Program-made: the position numbers and the translations under genes | Assembly (NCBI GenBank): GCA_028683435.1 | Contig: JAQUIG010000009.1 | Coordinates: 19,643 to 83,642, forward strand | Direction: 5' to 3' | Source of the DNA: Desulfuromonadaceae bacterium | GTDB lineage: Bacteria > Desulfobacterota > Desulfuromonadia > Geobacterales > Pseudopelobacteraceae | Length of the DNA stretch: 64,000 nucleotides | The notes under the pieces: model-generated | Told to the model about the DNA's origin: nothing | The model's input: only the letters and a program-made list of their open reading frames with translations | Database searches by the model: none | Part shown: one piece after another, positions 29,052 through 37,277 of the stretch | Layout: each line of letters begins with the position of its first letter | Numbering within the stretch: position 1 is the first letter of the stretch

Positions 29052-29065
29052 AAGAGGAACATCCT

Positions 29066-30217
29066 ATGTATCTTGACAACGCTGCTACATCATTTCCCAA
29101 GCCTGAGAAGGTTTATGAAGCAGTTATTCATGCAATGCGTGATGTAGGCGCTTCTCCTGGACGGGGCGGATATCGCCGCTCACTGGAGGCAGGGCGTATC
29201 CTGTTTCAGGCTCGTGAGGCCGCTGCCGCACTTTTTTCGATTTCCGATTCGTCCCGGATCATATTTACACAGAATGCTACCGGAGCGCTCAATCTGGCGC
29301 TGCAGGGTACCCTGGCCGCTGGCGACCATGTGATTACGACCTCCATGGAACACAACTCACTGCTCAGACCGCTCTATGCGCTGCGAAACAAGGGTGTCGA
29401 GCTCTCTGTTATCATGGCTGGTCCCGACGGTGTTGTCTCTGTTGATGATATTCGTCGTGCAGTGCGGGAGAATACCAGGATGATAGCTGTCAGCCATGTT
29501 TCCAATGTCTGCGGTGCTATTCAGCCGATAAAGCAACTGTCGGAGATCTGCAGCGAAGCCGGCGCACGTTTTCTGCTTGATGCGGCGCAGTCGGCCGGCT
29601 ATTTGCCGATTGACGTTGGACGCTATGCTGTTGACCTGTTGGCGGTTCCCGGCCATAAGGGGCTGCTGGGGCCGAGCGGCACCGGACTTTTGTATGTGGC
29701 GCCGCACGTAAATCTTAAATCCGTTATTCAGGGTGGAACCGGCAGCCATTCAACTGCTGAGGAGCAGCCGCTCGTCATGCCGGACGGTTTTGAGGCAGGT
29801 ACCCATAATATCCCCGGCATTGCCGGATTGCAGGCAGGAATAGAGTTTGTTCTTGAAAGGGGGCTTTCAGTTGCCTATCAGCATGAAAATACCCTGCTCA
29901 ATCTGGCGGAGCAGGCGCTGAGAGACATTCCAGGGGTGACGATCTACGGCCCGGTCGATCCATCCGGCCGTTGCTCGGTACTCTCTTTTACCGCTTCCGG
30001 TGTTGACTCGACGCTGCTGGCTGCAGAGCTTGATCACCGTTTTGATATTGCCGTTCGGGCCGGGCTGCATTGTGCCCCCTTGGCTCACCGCACGCTGGGA
30101 ACGTTTCCTGGCGGCACGGTGCGTGTAAGCCCGGGTTGGTCGACGACAAGCGAAGAGATTGCTTTCTTTTCTGATGCAGTTGTAAAATGCATCGCTAAAA
30201 TAAGAAAATCGGCATAA
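29066..30217 (+). CDS. Cysteine desulfurase family protein (class V aminotransferase)
   Basis: A PLP enzyme of 383 residues related to NifS/SufS. It has YLDNAATSFPKPEKV, FTQNATGALNLAL, SMEHNSLLRPL, the PLP lysine in LLAVPGHKGLLGPSGTGLLYV and a C-terminal RAGLHCAPLAH with a cysteine at the position expected for the persulfide carrier. The ORF track extends back into the previous gene; ATG 29066, 14 bases after that stop, gives the normal family start. No iron-sulfur scaffold gene is nearby, so its sulfur acceptor is unknown. It may belong to the shorter NifS-like subgroup. Confidence 0.88.
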   Translation: MYLDNAATSFPKPEKVYEAVIHAMRDVGASPGRGGYRRSLEAGRILFQAREAAAALFSISDSSRIIFTQNATGALNLALQGTLAAGDHVITTSMEHNSLLRPLYALRNKGVELSVIMAGPDGVVSVDDIRRAVRENTRMIAVSHVSNVCGAIQPIKQLSEICSEAGARFLLDAAQSAGYLPIDVGRYAVDLLAVPGHKGLLGPSGTGLLYVAPHVNLKSVIQGGTGSHSTAEEQPLVMPDGFEAGTHNIPGIAGLQAGIEFVLERGLSVAYQHENTLLNLAEQALRDIPGVTIYGPVDPSGRCSVLSFTASGVDSTLLAAELDHRFDIAVRAGLHCAPLAHRTLGTFPGGTVRVSPGWSTTSEEIAFFSDAVVKCIAKIRKSA

Positions 30218-30286
30218 TAACAGTATAAATATTTGTTTCTGCTCCGGCATACTGCCGATATCCTCGACATCTAGAGAAAGGGAATC

Positions 30287-31603
30287 ATGAAGAACTTTAT
30301 TCTTGATACAAACGTATTGCTCCACGACCCTCAGTCACTGTTCAAATTTCAGGACAACAACATTATTATCCCGATTACCGTTATTGAAGAGATCGATCGC
30401 TTCAAAAAGGATATGAACGAAACCGGCAGAAATGCGCGGATGGTGTCACGAATTCTTGATTCAATGCGTGAGAAGGGTTCACTTGCGGCGGGTGTGGCCA
30501 TGCCCGGTGGCGGAACGCTCCGGATCGAGATGTTTAGTGAGAAACATTTCAAGAATTTGCCGGTTGACCTGCGGGTGGACAATGGCGATAACCGGATAAT
30601 CGCAGTTGCTCAGGATGTCCGCGATCGCTTTCCTGACGCGGTAACCATTTTTGTGACTAAAGATTCCAATCTACGCATCAAGGCTGATGCAATCGGGCTG
30701 ACAGCGGAAGATTACGAGTCGGACAAAATTGATATACAGGATCTCTATTCCGGAACAAGGTCGATTGAAGTGCCCCCGGATGCAGTAGATCGATTCTATG
30801 GCCAGGGGTGGCTTGAGACCCCGGCTGACCTGGCTCCCAATGAGTTCATCACAATTGTCGACAGCGTAAACCCGAATCATTCCGCCATCTGTCGCAACGA
30901 CCCTGATAATTCTCGCATTGTCCCGGTTCGCAAGGTCCCGAAGGAGGGGATCTGGAGTCTCTTCCCGCGCAACAGGGAACAGTCCTTTGCCCTTGATGTC
31001 CTGATGGACGACAGTATCAAGCTGGTGACGCTTGTCGGCAAGGCCGGAACCGGCAAGACGCTGCTTGCGATTGCTGCCGGCCTACATAAGACTGCCGAGG
31101 AAAATATCTATACTCGTCTGCTGGTTTCGCGCCCGGTTTTTCCGATGGGCAAAGACCTCGGTTTCTTGCCGGGTGACATAGAAGAAAAGCTGACCCCCTG
31201 GATGCAGCCGATCTTTGACAATGTCGAATTGCTGATTTCCGGGCATGAATCTGAAAAACGGCATAGCAAAGGGTACAAGGAGTTGATGGCGATGGGGCTC
31301 CTTGATATTGAACCGTTGACCTATATCCGTGGCCGTTCGATCCCGAATCAGTATCTGATCGTTGATGAAGCCCAGAACCTGACCCCGCACGAAATCAAGA
31401 CGATCGTCACCAGGGTTGGTGAAGGGACCAAGATCGTACTGACCGGTGACCCGTACCAGATCGATAATCCGTACGTGGACTCATCCAGCAACGGCCTGAC
31501 CTACCTTGTCGAAAAATTCAAGGGAGAGAGGATTGCCGCTCATGTGACGCTGACCAAGGGAGAACGTTCTGAATTGGCCGAACTGGCCGCAAATCTGCTG
31601 TAA
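30287..31603 (+). CDS. PIN-domain PhoH-family ATPase
   Basis: A 438-residue protein with an N-terminal PIN ribonuclease-like domain (about 1-145). Acidic residues occur in ILDTNVLLHDP, VIEEIDRFK and VTKDSNLRIKAD. A C-terminal PhoH ATPase follows (about 225-438), with Walker A LVGKAGTGKTLLAIAAG and Walker B YLIVDEAQNLTPHE. This PhoH2 architecture is a predicted RNA-unwinding and cleaving protein. AAAGGGAATC precedes ATG 30287. It lies 27 bases before tsaD. Confidence 0.92.
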   Translation: MKNFILDTNVLLHDPQSLFKFQDNNIIIPITVIEEIDRFKKDMNETGRNARMVSRILDSMREKGSLAAGVAMPGGGTLRIEMFSEKHFKNLPVDLRVDNGDNRIIAVAQDVRDRFPDAVTIFVTKDSNLRIKADAIGLTAEDYESDKIDIQDLYSGTRSIEVPPDAVDRFYGQGWLETPADLAPNEFITIVDSVNPNHSAICRNDPDNSRIVPVRKVPKEGIWSLFPRNREQSFALDVLMDDSIKLVTLVGKAGTGKTLLAIAAGLHKTAEENIYTRLLVSRPVFPMGKDLGFLPGDIEEKLTPWMQPIFDNVELLISGHESEKRHSKGYKELMAMGLLDIEPLTYIRGRSIPNQYLIVDEAQNLTPHEIKTIVTRVGEGTKIVLTGDPYQIDNPYVDSSSNGLTYLVEKFKGERIAAHVTLTKGERSELAELAANLL

Positions 31604-31630
31604 AAACGATCCTAAAGGCATTATGACGTA

Positions 31631-32653
31631 ATGATTTTACTCGCAATTGAAACATCCTGTGATGAAACGGCCGCCGCTGTTGTAAGTGGCGGCCGTGAAA
31701 TTCTTTCCTCAGTCGTCTCGTCCCAGATTGCTATTCATGCGGCGTACGGTGGTGTTGTGCCGGAAATCGCTTCACGTGCCCATCTGCAGTCGATCGCGCC
31801 GGTTATCAGCCAAGCGCTTCAGGATGCCGGTATCGGCATGAAGGAGCTGGAAGGGGTCGCGGTCACGCGTGGTCCCGGCTTGTCAGGGGCGCTTCTTGTC
31901 GGCTTTTCGGCAGCCAAGGCTATTGCTGCCGCTCGTAAGATCCCCTTTGTCGGTGTGCATCACATAGAAGGTCATCTCTTTGCACCATTTCTGGAACGGC
32001 CGGTGGAATTTCCTTTCCTGGCACTGGTCGTCTCCGGCGGTCATACTCATCTGTACCATGTCGAAGGTTTTGGCCATTACACAACCCTTGGCAGAACTAT
32101 CGATGATGCTGCCGGTGAGGCGTATGACAAATGCGCCAAAATTATGGGGATGCCGTATCCCGGCGGGGTATTGATCGATCGGATGGCTCAGAGCGGCAAT
32201 CCGGCTGCGATCCGTTTGCCGAGGCCGCTGCTTCGTGACGGTACGCTCAATTTCAGTTTCAGTGGTTTGAAAACGGCGGTTCTGCAGCAGACCATGAAGA
32301 ACCCAGTTGCAATTCCGAGCCAGGATGCAGATGATCTCTGTGCTTCATTCCAGGAGGCTGTCTGCCATGTCCTTGCAGCAAAAACTGAGGCTGCCATCCA
32401 TCAGACCGGTGCTGCCCGTCTGGTGGTTGCGGGCGGGGTCGCCTGTAACAGCGGCCTGCGCCTTCGCATGGCTTCACTCTGCAAAAAGCTGGGTGTTGAA
32501 CTTTCCATCCCGCACCCCTCACTGTGCGGCGATAATGCAGCCATGCTCGCGGTTCCTGGAGACTATTATCTCTCACATGATCTTGTCTCGCCATTGTCGC
32601 TTGATGTAACCGCTACCTGGAATATGGACAGTATAAAGGAATCAATGAAATGA
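31631..32653 (+). CDS. tsaD: tRNA threonylcarbamoyltransferase subunit TsaD
   Basis: Transfers the threonylcarbamoyl group to A37 of ANN-decoding tRNAs. The 340-residue ASKHA-fold protein opens ILLAIETSCDETAAAVV, has the metal-binding histidines in VHHIEGHLFAPF, then VVSGGHTHLY and GGVACNSGLR. Its last bases overlap rsmA by 4 (ATGA), and a YrdC/YciO-like gene that could supply the threonylcarbamoyl-AMP lies three genes downstream. Confidence 0.97.
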   Translation: MILLAIETSCDETAAAVVSGGREILSSVVSSQIAIHAAYGGVVPEIASRAHLQSIAPVISQALQDAGIGMKELEGVAVTRGPGLSGALLVGFSAAKAIAAARKIPFVGVHHIEGHLFAPFLERPVEFPFLALVVSGGHTHLYHVEGFGHYTTLGRTIDDAAGEAYDKCAKIMGMPYPGGVLIDRMAQSGNPAAIRLPRPLLRDGTLNFSFSGLKTAVLQQTMKNPVAIPSQDADDLCASFQEAVCHVLAAKTEAAIHQTGAARLVVAGGVACNSGLRLRMASLCKKLGVELSIPHPSLCGDNAAMLAVPGDYYLSHDLVSPLSLDVTATWNMDSIKESMK

Positions 32654-33495
32654 GTTCAACTCGCCGCCCTCTGAAGTCACTTGGCCAGAACTTTCTGGTT
32701 GACCAGAATATTATCGCCAGAATCATTCAGGCGGCTGATATTCAGCCTGATCAAGCCGTACTTGAAATCGGCCCTGGGAGAGGCGCACTGACAGCTCATC
32801 TGGCCGAACGTGCCGGGCGACTGGTGTTGATCGAATTCGACCATGCGCTGGCGGCCTGGCACCACGATCAAAATAAAGACAATGGGCATGTTACCGTCAT
32901 TGATGCGGATGTGCTGAAAGTTGACCTTGACGCACTTTTGTCTGAAACTCCCCAAAAGTGGAACGTGGTCGCCAACCTTCCCTATAATATCTCGACCGAA
33001 GTGCTGTTCCGGTTGTACGGCGTCCATGACAGGCTGGCGCGTATGACCCTGATGCTGCAAAAAGAGGTTGGTGACCGTCTAGCCGCCCCTCCTGATTGTT
33101 CAGCATATGGTGTGACTACCGTGCTTCTCGGGCTGTGGTTTGATATCAGCCGGGTTTTTGTGGTGCACCCAGGCAGTTTTAATCCCAGCCCGAAAGTCGA
33201 TTCGGTTGTACTCAATTTCATTCCCCTTTCAGAGGCGCGGGCTGAAGTTGGTGATGAGGAGGTTTTCAGGAGCGTCGTGAAAAGCTCCTTTTCCATGCGT
33301 CGCAAGACGCTGATAAACTGCCTTAAATCTGCTGAATTCGCCAAGCAGGTAGAGTGTGGGGAGTTGCTGGAAGCGTGTGCGATTGATGGCCGCAGGAGGG
33401 GAGAAACGCTTTCTCTGGAAGAGTTTGCCGCATTGTCGCGTCACGTGACTGAACAATTACGAGCTGCATCCGGAAAAACTGATATAAATGACTAA
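32650..33495 (+). CDS. rsmA: 16S rRNA dimethyladenosine methyltransferase
   Basis: Dimethylates A1518 and A1519 of 16S rRNA (KsgA). The 281-residue protein has SLGQNFLVDQNII, the SAM motif VLEIGPGRGALTAHLA and the NLPYNIS active-site motif. It overlaps tsaD by 4 bases upstream and rmuC by 8 bases downstream. Confidence 0.96.
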   Translation: MSSTRRPLKSLGQNFLVDQNIIARIIQAADIQPDQAVLEIGPGRGALTAHLAERAGRLVLIEFDHALAAWHHDQNKDNGHVTVIDADVLKVDLDALLSETPQKWNVVANLPYNISTEVLFRLYGVHDRLARMTLMLQKEVGDRLAAPPDCSAYGVTTVLLGLWFDISRVFVVHPGSFNPSPKVDSVVLNFIPLSEARAEVGDEEVFRSVVKSSFSMRRKTLINCLKSAEFAKQVECGELLEACAIDGRRRGETLSLEEFAALSRHVTEQLRAASGKTDIND

Positions 33496-34879
33496 TCTAA
33501 TTGCATATAGTACCGTCTTACTCCTCCTGACCTGTCTGGGATTGTTGTTGGCTCTGCTCATGAGGGGGAGGCGCGGGGAATCTGAACGTGCTGACCTGCA
33601 GAACAAAATTGAGGGTATTGAAAAGCTGCTCGAACGTCATGAGCGAACCCTGCGCGATGAGCTTGCTCGAAGTCGCGAGGAGGTTCACGCAGCTTCTCGC
33701 CGTTCGCGGGAAGAGATGACCGGCAACATAACCGTGCTGGGTGATTCATTGTCGAAGCGGATGAGTGAAATAGCCGGTCTGCAGAAAAACCAGCTGGAGC
33801 TGTTCGCCGCCCAATTGAAGGAACTTACTTCGAGCAACGAGGGGCGGCTTGATAAGTTACGGGAAGGGGTCGATGCCCGTCTGCGGCTGATTCAGGAAGA
33901 TAATGCCCGCAAACTGGAACAGATGCGGGCTACCGTTGATGAAAAACTGCACGATACCCTTGAAAAGCGTCTCGGTGAATCATTCAAGCTGGTCAGTGAG
34001 CGCCTCGAACTCGTGCAGCGCGGCCTCGGTGAAATGCAGTTACTTGCCAGCGGCGTCGGAGATCTGAAAAAGGTGCTGACAAACGTCAAGACCCGCGGTA
34101 CTTTCGGGGAGATACAGCTGGCGAGCCTGTTGGAACAGATCCTGGCTCCCGGGCAGTATGATTCAAACGTTGAAACAAGAGCTGGGAGCGGCCAGCGGGT
34201 TGAGTTTGCCCTGAAACTGCCGGGGCGTGACGGCACGCCGGAGGGGATGGTCTGGCTCCCTCTGGATGCCAAGTTCCCTCAGGAAGATTACCTGCGGCTG
34301 GTGGATGCGCAGGAGGCTGCCGATGCCGTCGCTGCTGCCGAATCGAGAAAACAGCTTGACCGCTCGGTGCGGGAGATGGCAAAAATGATTCGCGACAAAT
34401 ATCTGGACCCGCCGCACACAACCGATTTCGGGGTCATGTTTCTGCCGACTGAGGGGTTGTATGCTGAAGTGCTGCGCCTGCCGGGGCTTTTTGAAGCTCT
34501 GCAGCGGGATTTCAAGGTTATGGTGGCCGGTCCGACAACGCTGGCAGCGCTGCTGAACAGTCTGCAGATGGGGTTCAGGACGCTTGCCATCGAAAAACGC
34601 TCTGCCGAAGTATGGAACCTGCTGGGGGCGGTGCGTACGGAATTCTCTAAATTCGGTGCTATTCTTGAGAAAACGCGTAAAAAACTGGTGGAGGCGGGAA
34701 ACCATATTGATCAGGCCGCTACCAGAACGAGGGCCATTGAACGTAAATTGCGTGATGTTCAGGATGTCCCGCACGATGGGTCAGAAGTTCTCCCTGAAGA
34801 TATTTTCGAGCTGGACGAAATCTCTGGTATTTCTGATGGTGCTTTAGATGAGAACCACACGCTGGGGATGCTGCCATGA
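33488..34879 (+). CDS. rmuC: RmuC-family DNA recombination protein
   Basis: A 463-residue protein of the RmuC family, linked to limiting recombination at inverted repeats. It has an N-terminal membrane segment (about 3-25), a long coiled coil (about 30-170) and the RmuC nuclease-like domain (about 190-410), including RGTFGEIQLASLLEQIL, LPLDAKFPQEDYLRL and VMVAGPTTLAALLNSLQMGFRTLAI. It overlaps rsmA at its start and the next gene by 4 bases at its end. Confidence 0.92.
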   Translation: MTNLIAYSTVLLLLTCLGLLLALLMRGRRGESERADLQNKIEGIEKLLERHERTLRDELARSREEVHAASRRSREEMTGNITVLGDSLSKRMSEIAGLQKNQLELFAAQLKELTSSNEGRLDKLREGVDARLRLIQEDNARKLEQMRATVDEKLHDTLEKRLGESFKLVSERLELVQRGLGEMQLLASGVGDLKKVLTNVKTRGTFGEIQLASLLEQILAPGQYDSNVETRAGSGQRVEFALKLPGRDGTPEGMVWLPLDAKFPQEDYLRLVDAQEAADAVAAAESRKQLDRSVREMAKMIRDKYLDPPHTTDFGVMFLPTEGLYAEVLRLPGLFEALQRDFKVMVAGPTTLAALLNSLQMGFRTLAIEKRSAEVWNLLGAVRTEFSKFGAILEKTRKKLVEAGNHIDQAATRTRAIERKLRDVQDVPHDGSEVLPEDIFELDEISGISDGALDENHTLGMLP

Positions 34880-35487
34880 TACTTGAAATTAACCCCGAAT
34901 ATCCACAACCACACCAGATTTCCCGAGTTGCCGCCAGTCTCAGGGACGGACGGGTTATTGCGTATCCGACCGATACAACCTATGGCATCGGCTGCTCGAT
35001 ATTTTGTAAAAAAAGTATCGAGCGAATCTATCAAATGAAGCAGCGCGACCGGCGTAAACCATTCTCGGTCATCTGTTCCTCTTTGTCGGAAATTTCCCGG
35101 TATGCCCGGGTCAGCAACTCTGCTTTTAAGATAATAAAACGGTATCTTCCAGGTCCATATACGTTTGTTTTTGAAGCGACTCGTGAAGTTCCCGATCTTC
35201 TTCTGACTCGTCAGAAAACGGTAGGGATTCGTATTCCTGATAACAGAATCTGCTGCGATCTTGTCACCGCACTCGGTAATCCGATTATAACAACCAGCGC
35301 CAATCTTTCAGGTGAAGAGCCGGAAGGGGACCCGCGCAGAATCGCCGACACTTTTGGAGCTCAGCTCGATTTTGTCATAGACGGCGGTATTCTGACAACG
35401 GACGTCAGTTCTGTCGTAAGTCTTATCAGTGAGGTGCCGGAGGTCTTACGAGCCGGGCTTGGCGATATCTCGTGGTGTGGTATTTAA
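34876..35487 (+). CDS. YrdC/YciO-family protein, possible threonylcarbamoyl-AMP synthase
   Basis: A 203-residue protein with the Sua5/YrdC fold: VIAYPTDTTYGIGCSIF, a KQRDRRKPFSVIC basic motif and GNPIITTSANLSG. Its overall layout (an N-terminal LEINPEYPQPHQISRVA extension and TRQKTVGIRIPDN) recalls E. coli YciO, yet it keeps the lysine/arginine motif of true TsaC enzymes. The operon link to tsaD favours a role in forming threonylcarbamoyl-AMP. It starts inside the rmuC stop (ATGA). Confidence 0.82.
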   Translation: MILEINPEYPQPHQISRVAASLRDGRVIAYPTDTTYGIGCSIFCKKSIERIYQMKQRDRRKPFSVICSSLSEISRYARVSNSAFKIIKRYLPGPYTFVFEATREVPDLLLTRQKTVGIRIPDNRICCDLVTALGNPIITTSANLSGEEPEGDPRRIADTFGAQLDFVIDGGILTTDVSSVVSLISEVPEVLRAGLGDISWCGI

Positions 35488-35488
35488 A

Positions 35489-35854
35489 ATGCGTAAGCGT
35501 ACCGTCAGAAATGGCATGCGTCTGGTTATGGCGGCCTTGATTTTGATTATTCTGGCCAGCTTTTATCACAGCCAGATCTCCGACCTGTTTTTATTGTCTT
35601 CAGCTGCAGAGAACCGTATCTATCGCCTCGGCATATTCTGGGCGGCGGCGATAGGTGGCTATGGCGTTGTGGTGACTGCCTTAGGTTTCGCCCTTTCCCC
35701 ACTAAAAAGCGATGTCAAGGTCCGTCTCCTGCCGGTTTTTCTTACTATCTCCGCCATGATCTTTCTTTTCTTTTATCTGCTCTCCTCTTCGGTCAATGCC
35801 CCACCCGGGGATGAACGGAGGCGGCTGCGTCCCGGAGAAACTATTACCATTTGA
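35489..35854 (+). CDS. Small integral membrane protein of unknown function
   Basis: A 121-residue protein with three likely membrane helices (about 12-30, 45-67 and 78-98) and a basic, polar C-terminus (GDERRRLRPGETITI). I do not recognise the family. ATG 35489 is one base after the upstream stop; the ORF track's earlier start lies inside the previous gene and is not needed. It appears to be part of the tsaD-rsmA-rmuC-yciO transcript, 36 bases before yihY. Confidence 0.7.
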   Translation: MRKRTVRNGMRLVMAALILIILASFYHSQISDLFLLSSAAENRIYRLGIFWAAAIGGYGVVVTALGFALSPLKSDVKVRLLPVFLTISAMIFLFFYLLSSSVNAPPGDERRRLRPGETITI

Positions 35855-35890
35855 AAATTTCTGTTACGGAAACTGAAGCGAGGCGCATCC

Positions 35891-37183
35891 ATGCAGAATT
35901 TAAAATATCCCGCTCTGCTGCACACTGATTCCCCGGAGGCGTGGCATGGTCTGAAAGGGCGTTTTTTTTCAGTTCTCCAGAGTATTTATTCTATTTCAAT
36001 CAGTTTTGACACCCACCAGGGACTTCTCCGCGCCGCTGCGCTCACCTATACCACCGTCCTTTCGCTTGTCCCGTTCCTGGCAATCGCTTTTTCTGTACTC
36101 AAGGGACTCGGTGCGCAAAACGCCCTCGAACCGATTCTGCAGCAGTTTGCCGGCGATTCCAAAGAAACGATCTCCCGTATTATCGACTATGTCAATAACA
36201 CCAATGTTAAGTCGTTGGGGGCGATCGGTCTGCTGTTTCTGATTCTGGCGGTAATCTCACTGATGGGAAACATTGAGGAGGCCTTCAACGCCGTATGGGG
36301 AGTGAATGAAACTCGCTCGGTTCAGAGACGCTTCAGCGATTACTTGAGTGTTGTTGTCGTAGGACCTGTCCTGCTGCTGGCAGCGACCAGTATGACCACT
36401 TCTTTACAGAGCCAGTGGATGCTGCAGTGGCTAATCCAGAATACCTACCTTGGCGGTGCAATCCTGCTGCTGTTCCAGTTTCTGCCGTATCTCAGCGTGT
36501 CGATTGCCATGGTTTTTCTGTACATTTTTATTCCCAATACCCGTGTTAGTTTTGCCTCTGCCGTGGCAGGAGGGGTTATAGCCGGTACCGCGTGGGAACT
36601 GGCACAGTGGGGTTACTTTCACTTTCAGGTCGGGGTTGCCAAATACAACGCTATCTACGGGACTCTGGCGGCTCTCCCCATTTTTCTGGTCTGGATTTAT
36701 ACGAGCTGGCTGATTGTGCTTTTCGGACTTGAAATAGTGTTTGCCCATCAACATCGCGGGCGTAGTCTACCCGGAAGCAGCGCTTTTACTCTGACCGTAA
36801 CGGCCCGTGAAGAGCTGGCTGTCGCGCTGCTGCTGCAGGTGAGCCTGCATTTTCAAAAAGGCGGGATCCCTCCATCTCCCCATCTTCTGGCCGATGAACT
36901 GAATGTGCCGCTACTGCCGCTTGAGACACTTTTCGACCAGTTGGAACGGCTCGGGTTTCTGGTTGAGACCTCGGGAAACCGGTCAGGATGGTTGCCGGCG
37001 CGTGACCCGTCTGAACTCCAGGTGAGTGATGTTATCGAGGCTTTGCGTGGCACTTCAGAATTGCAGGCGGTAACTCCGGTATTGCAGCTCGCCGAGGATG
37101 TCATACGTAGTGGCTGGGACGGCAGCAGAACGTGTCTGGAAGGGATTACCGTGCGGGAACTGCTGCTGAAGATGGGAAAATAG
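35891..37183 (+). CDS. YihY/BrkB-family inner membrane protein
   Basis: A 430-residue membrane protein of the family once misnamed ribonuclease BN. Helices alternate through residues 45-285, with family motifs AAALTYTTVLSLVPFLAIAFSVLKG, EEAFNAVWGV and YNAIYGTLAALPIFLVWIYTSWLIVLFGLEI. A soluble C-terminal part (about 295-430) contains a winged-helix-like stretch (HLLADELNVPLLPLETLFDQLERLGFLVE), common in longer members. GAGG precedes ATG 35891. Its function is not settled. Confidence 0.88.
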   Translation: MQNLKYPALLHTDSPEAWHGLKGRFFSVLQSIYSISISFDTHQGLLRAAALTYTTVLSLVPFLAIAFSVLKGLGAQNALEPILQQFAGDSKETISRIIDYVNNTNVKSLGAIGLLFLILAVISLMGNIEEAFNAVWGVNETRSVQRRFSDYLSVVVVGPVLLLAATSMTTSLQSQWMLQWLIQNTYLGGAILLLFQFLPYLSVSIAMVFLYIFIPNTRVSFASAVAGGVIAGTAWELAQWGYFHFQVGVAKYNAIYGTLAALPIFLVWIYTSWLIVLFGLEIVFAHQHRGRSLPGSSAFTLTVTAREELAVALLLQVSLHFQKGGIPPSPHLLADELNVPLLPLETLFDQLERLGFLVETSGNRSGWLPARDPSELQVSDVIEALRGTSELQAVTPVLQLAEDVIRSGWDGSRTCLEGITVRELLLKMGK

Positions 37184-37277
37184 CAGCGGCGGCAGTGTCA
37201 GTGATAGCTTTAATCCTGGCATCTGCGGCTGCTTTTGAGTATCAGGTATCTACTCTGCGATAACGGAGACGGAATAA

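Noticed and set aside
28931-29065. Upstream extension of the cysteine-desulfurase-like ORF
   Set aside because: It lies in another frame of the beta-helix gene; the family N-terminus begins at ATG 29066.
34086-34774. Antisense ORFs opposite rmuC and similar minus-strand ORFs elsewhere
   Set aside because: They overlap well-supported plus-strand genes, lack ribosome-binding sites and have no recognisable domains.
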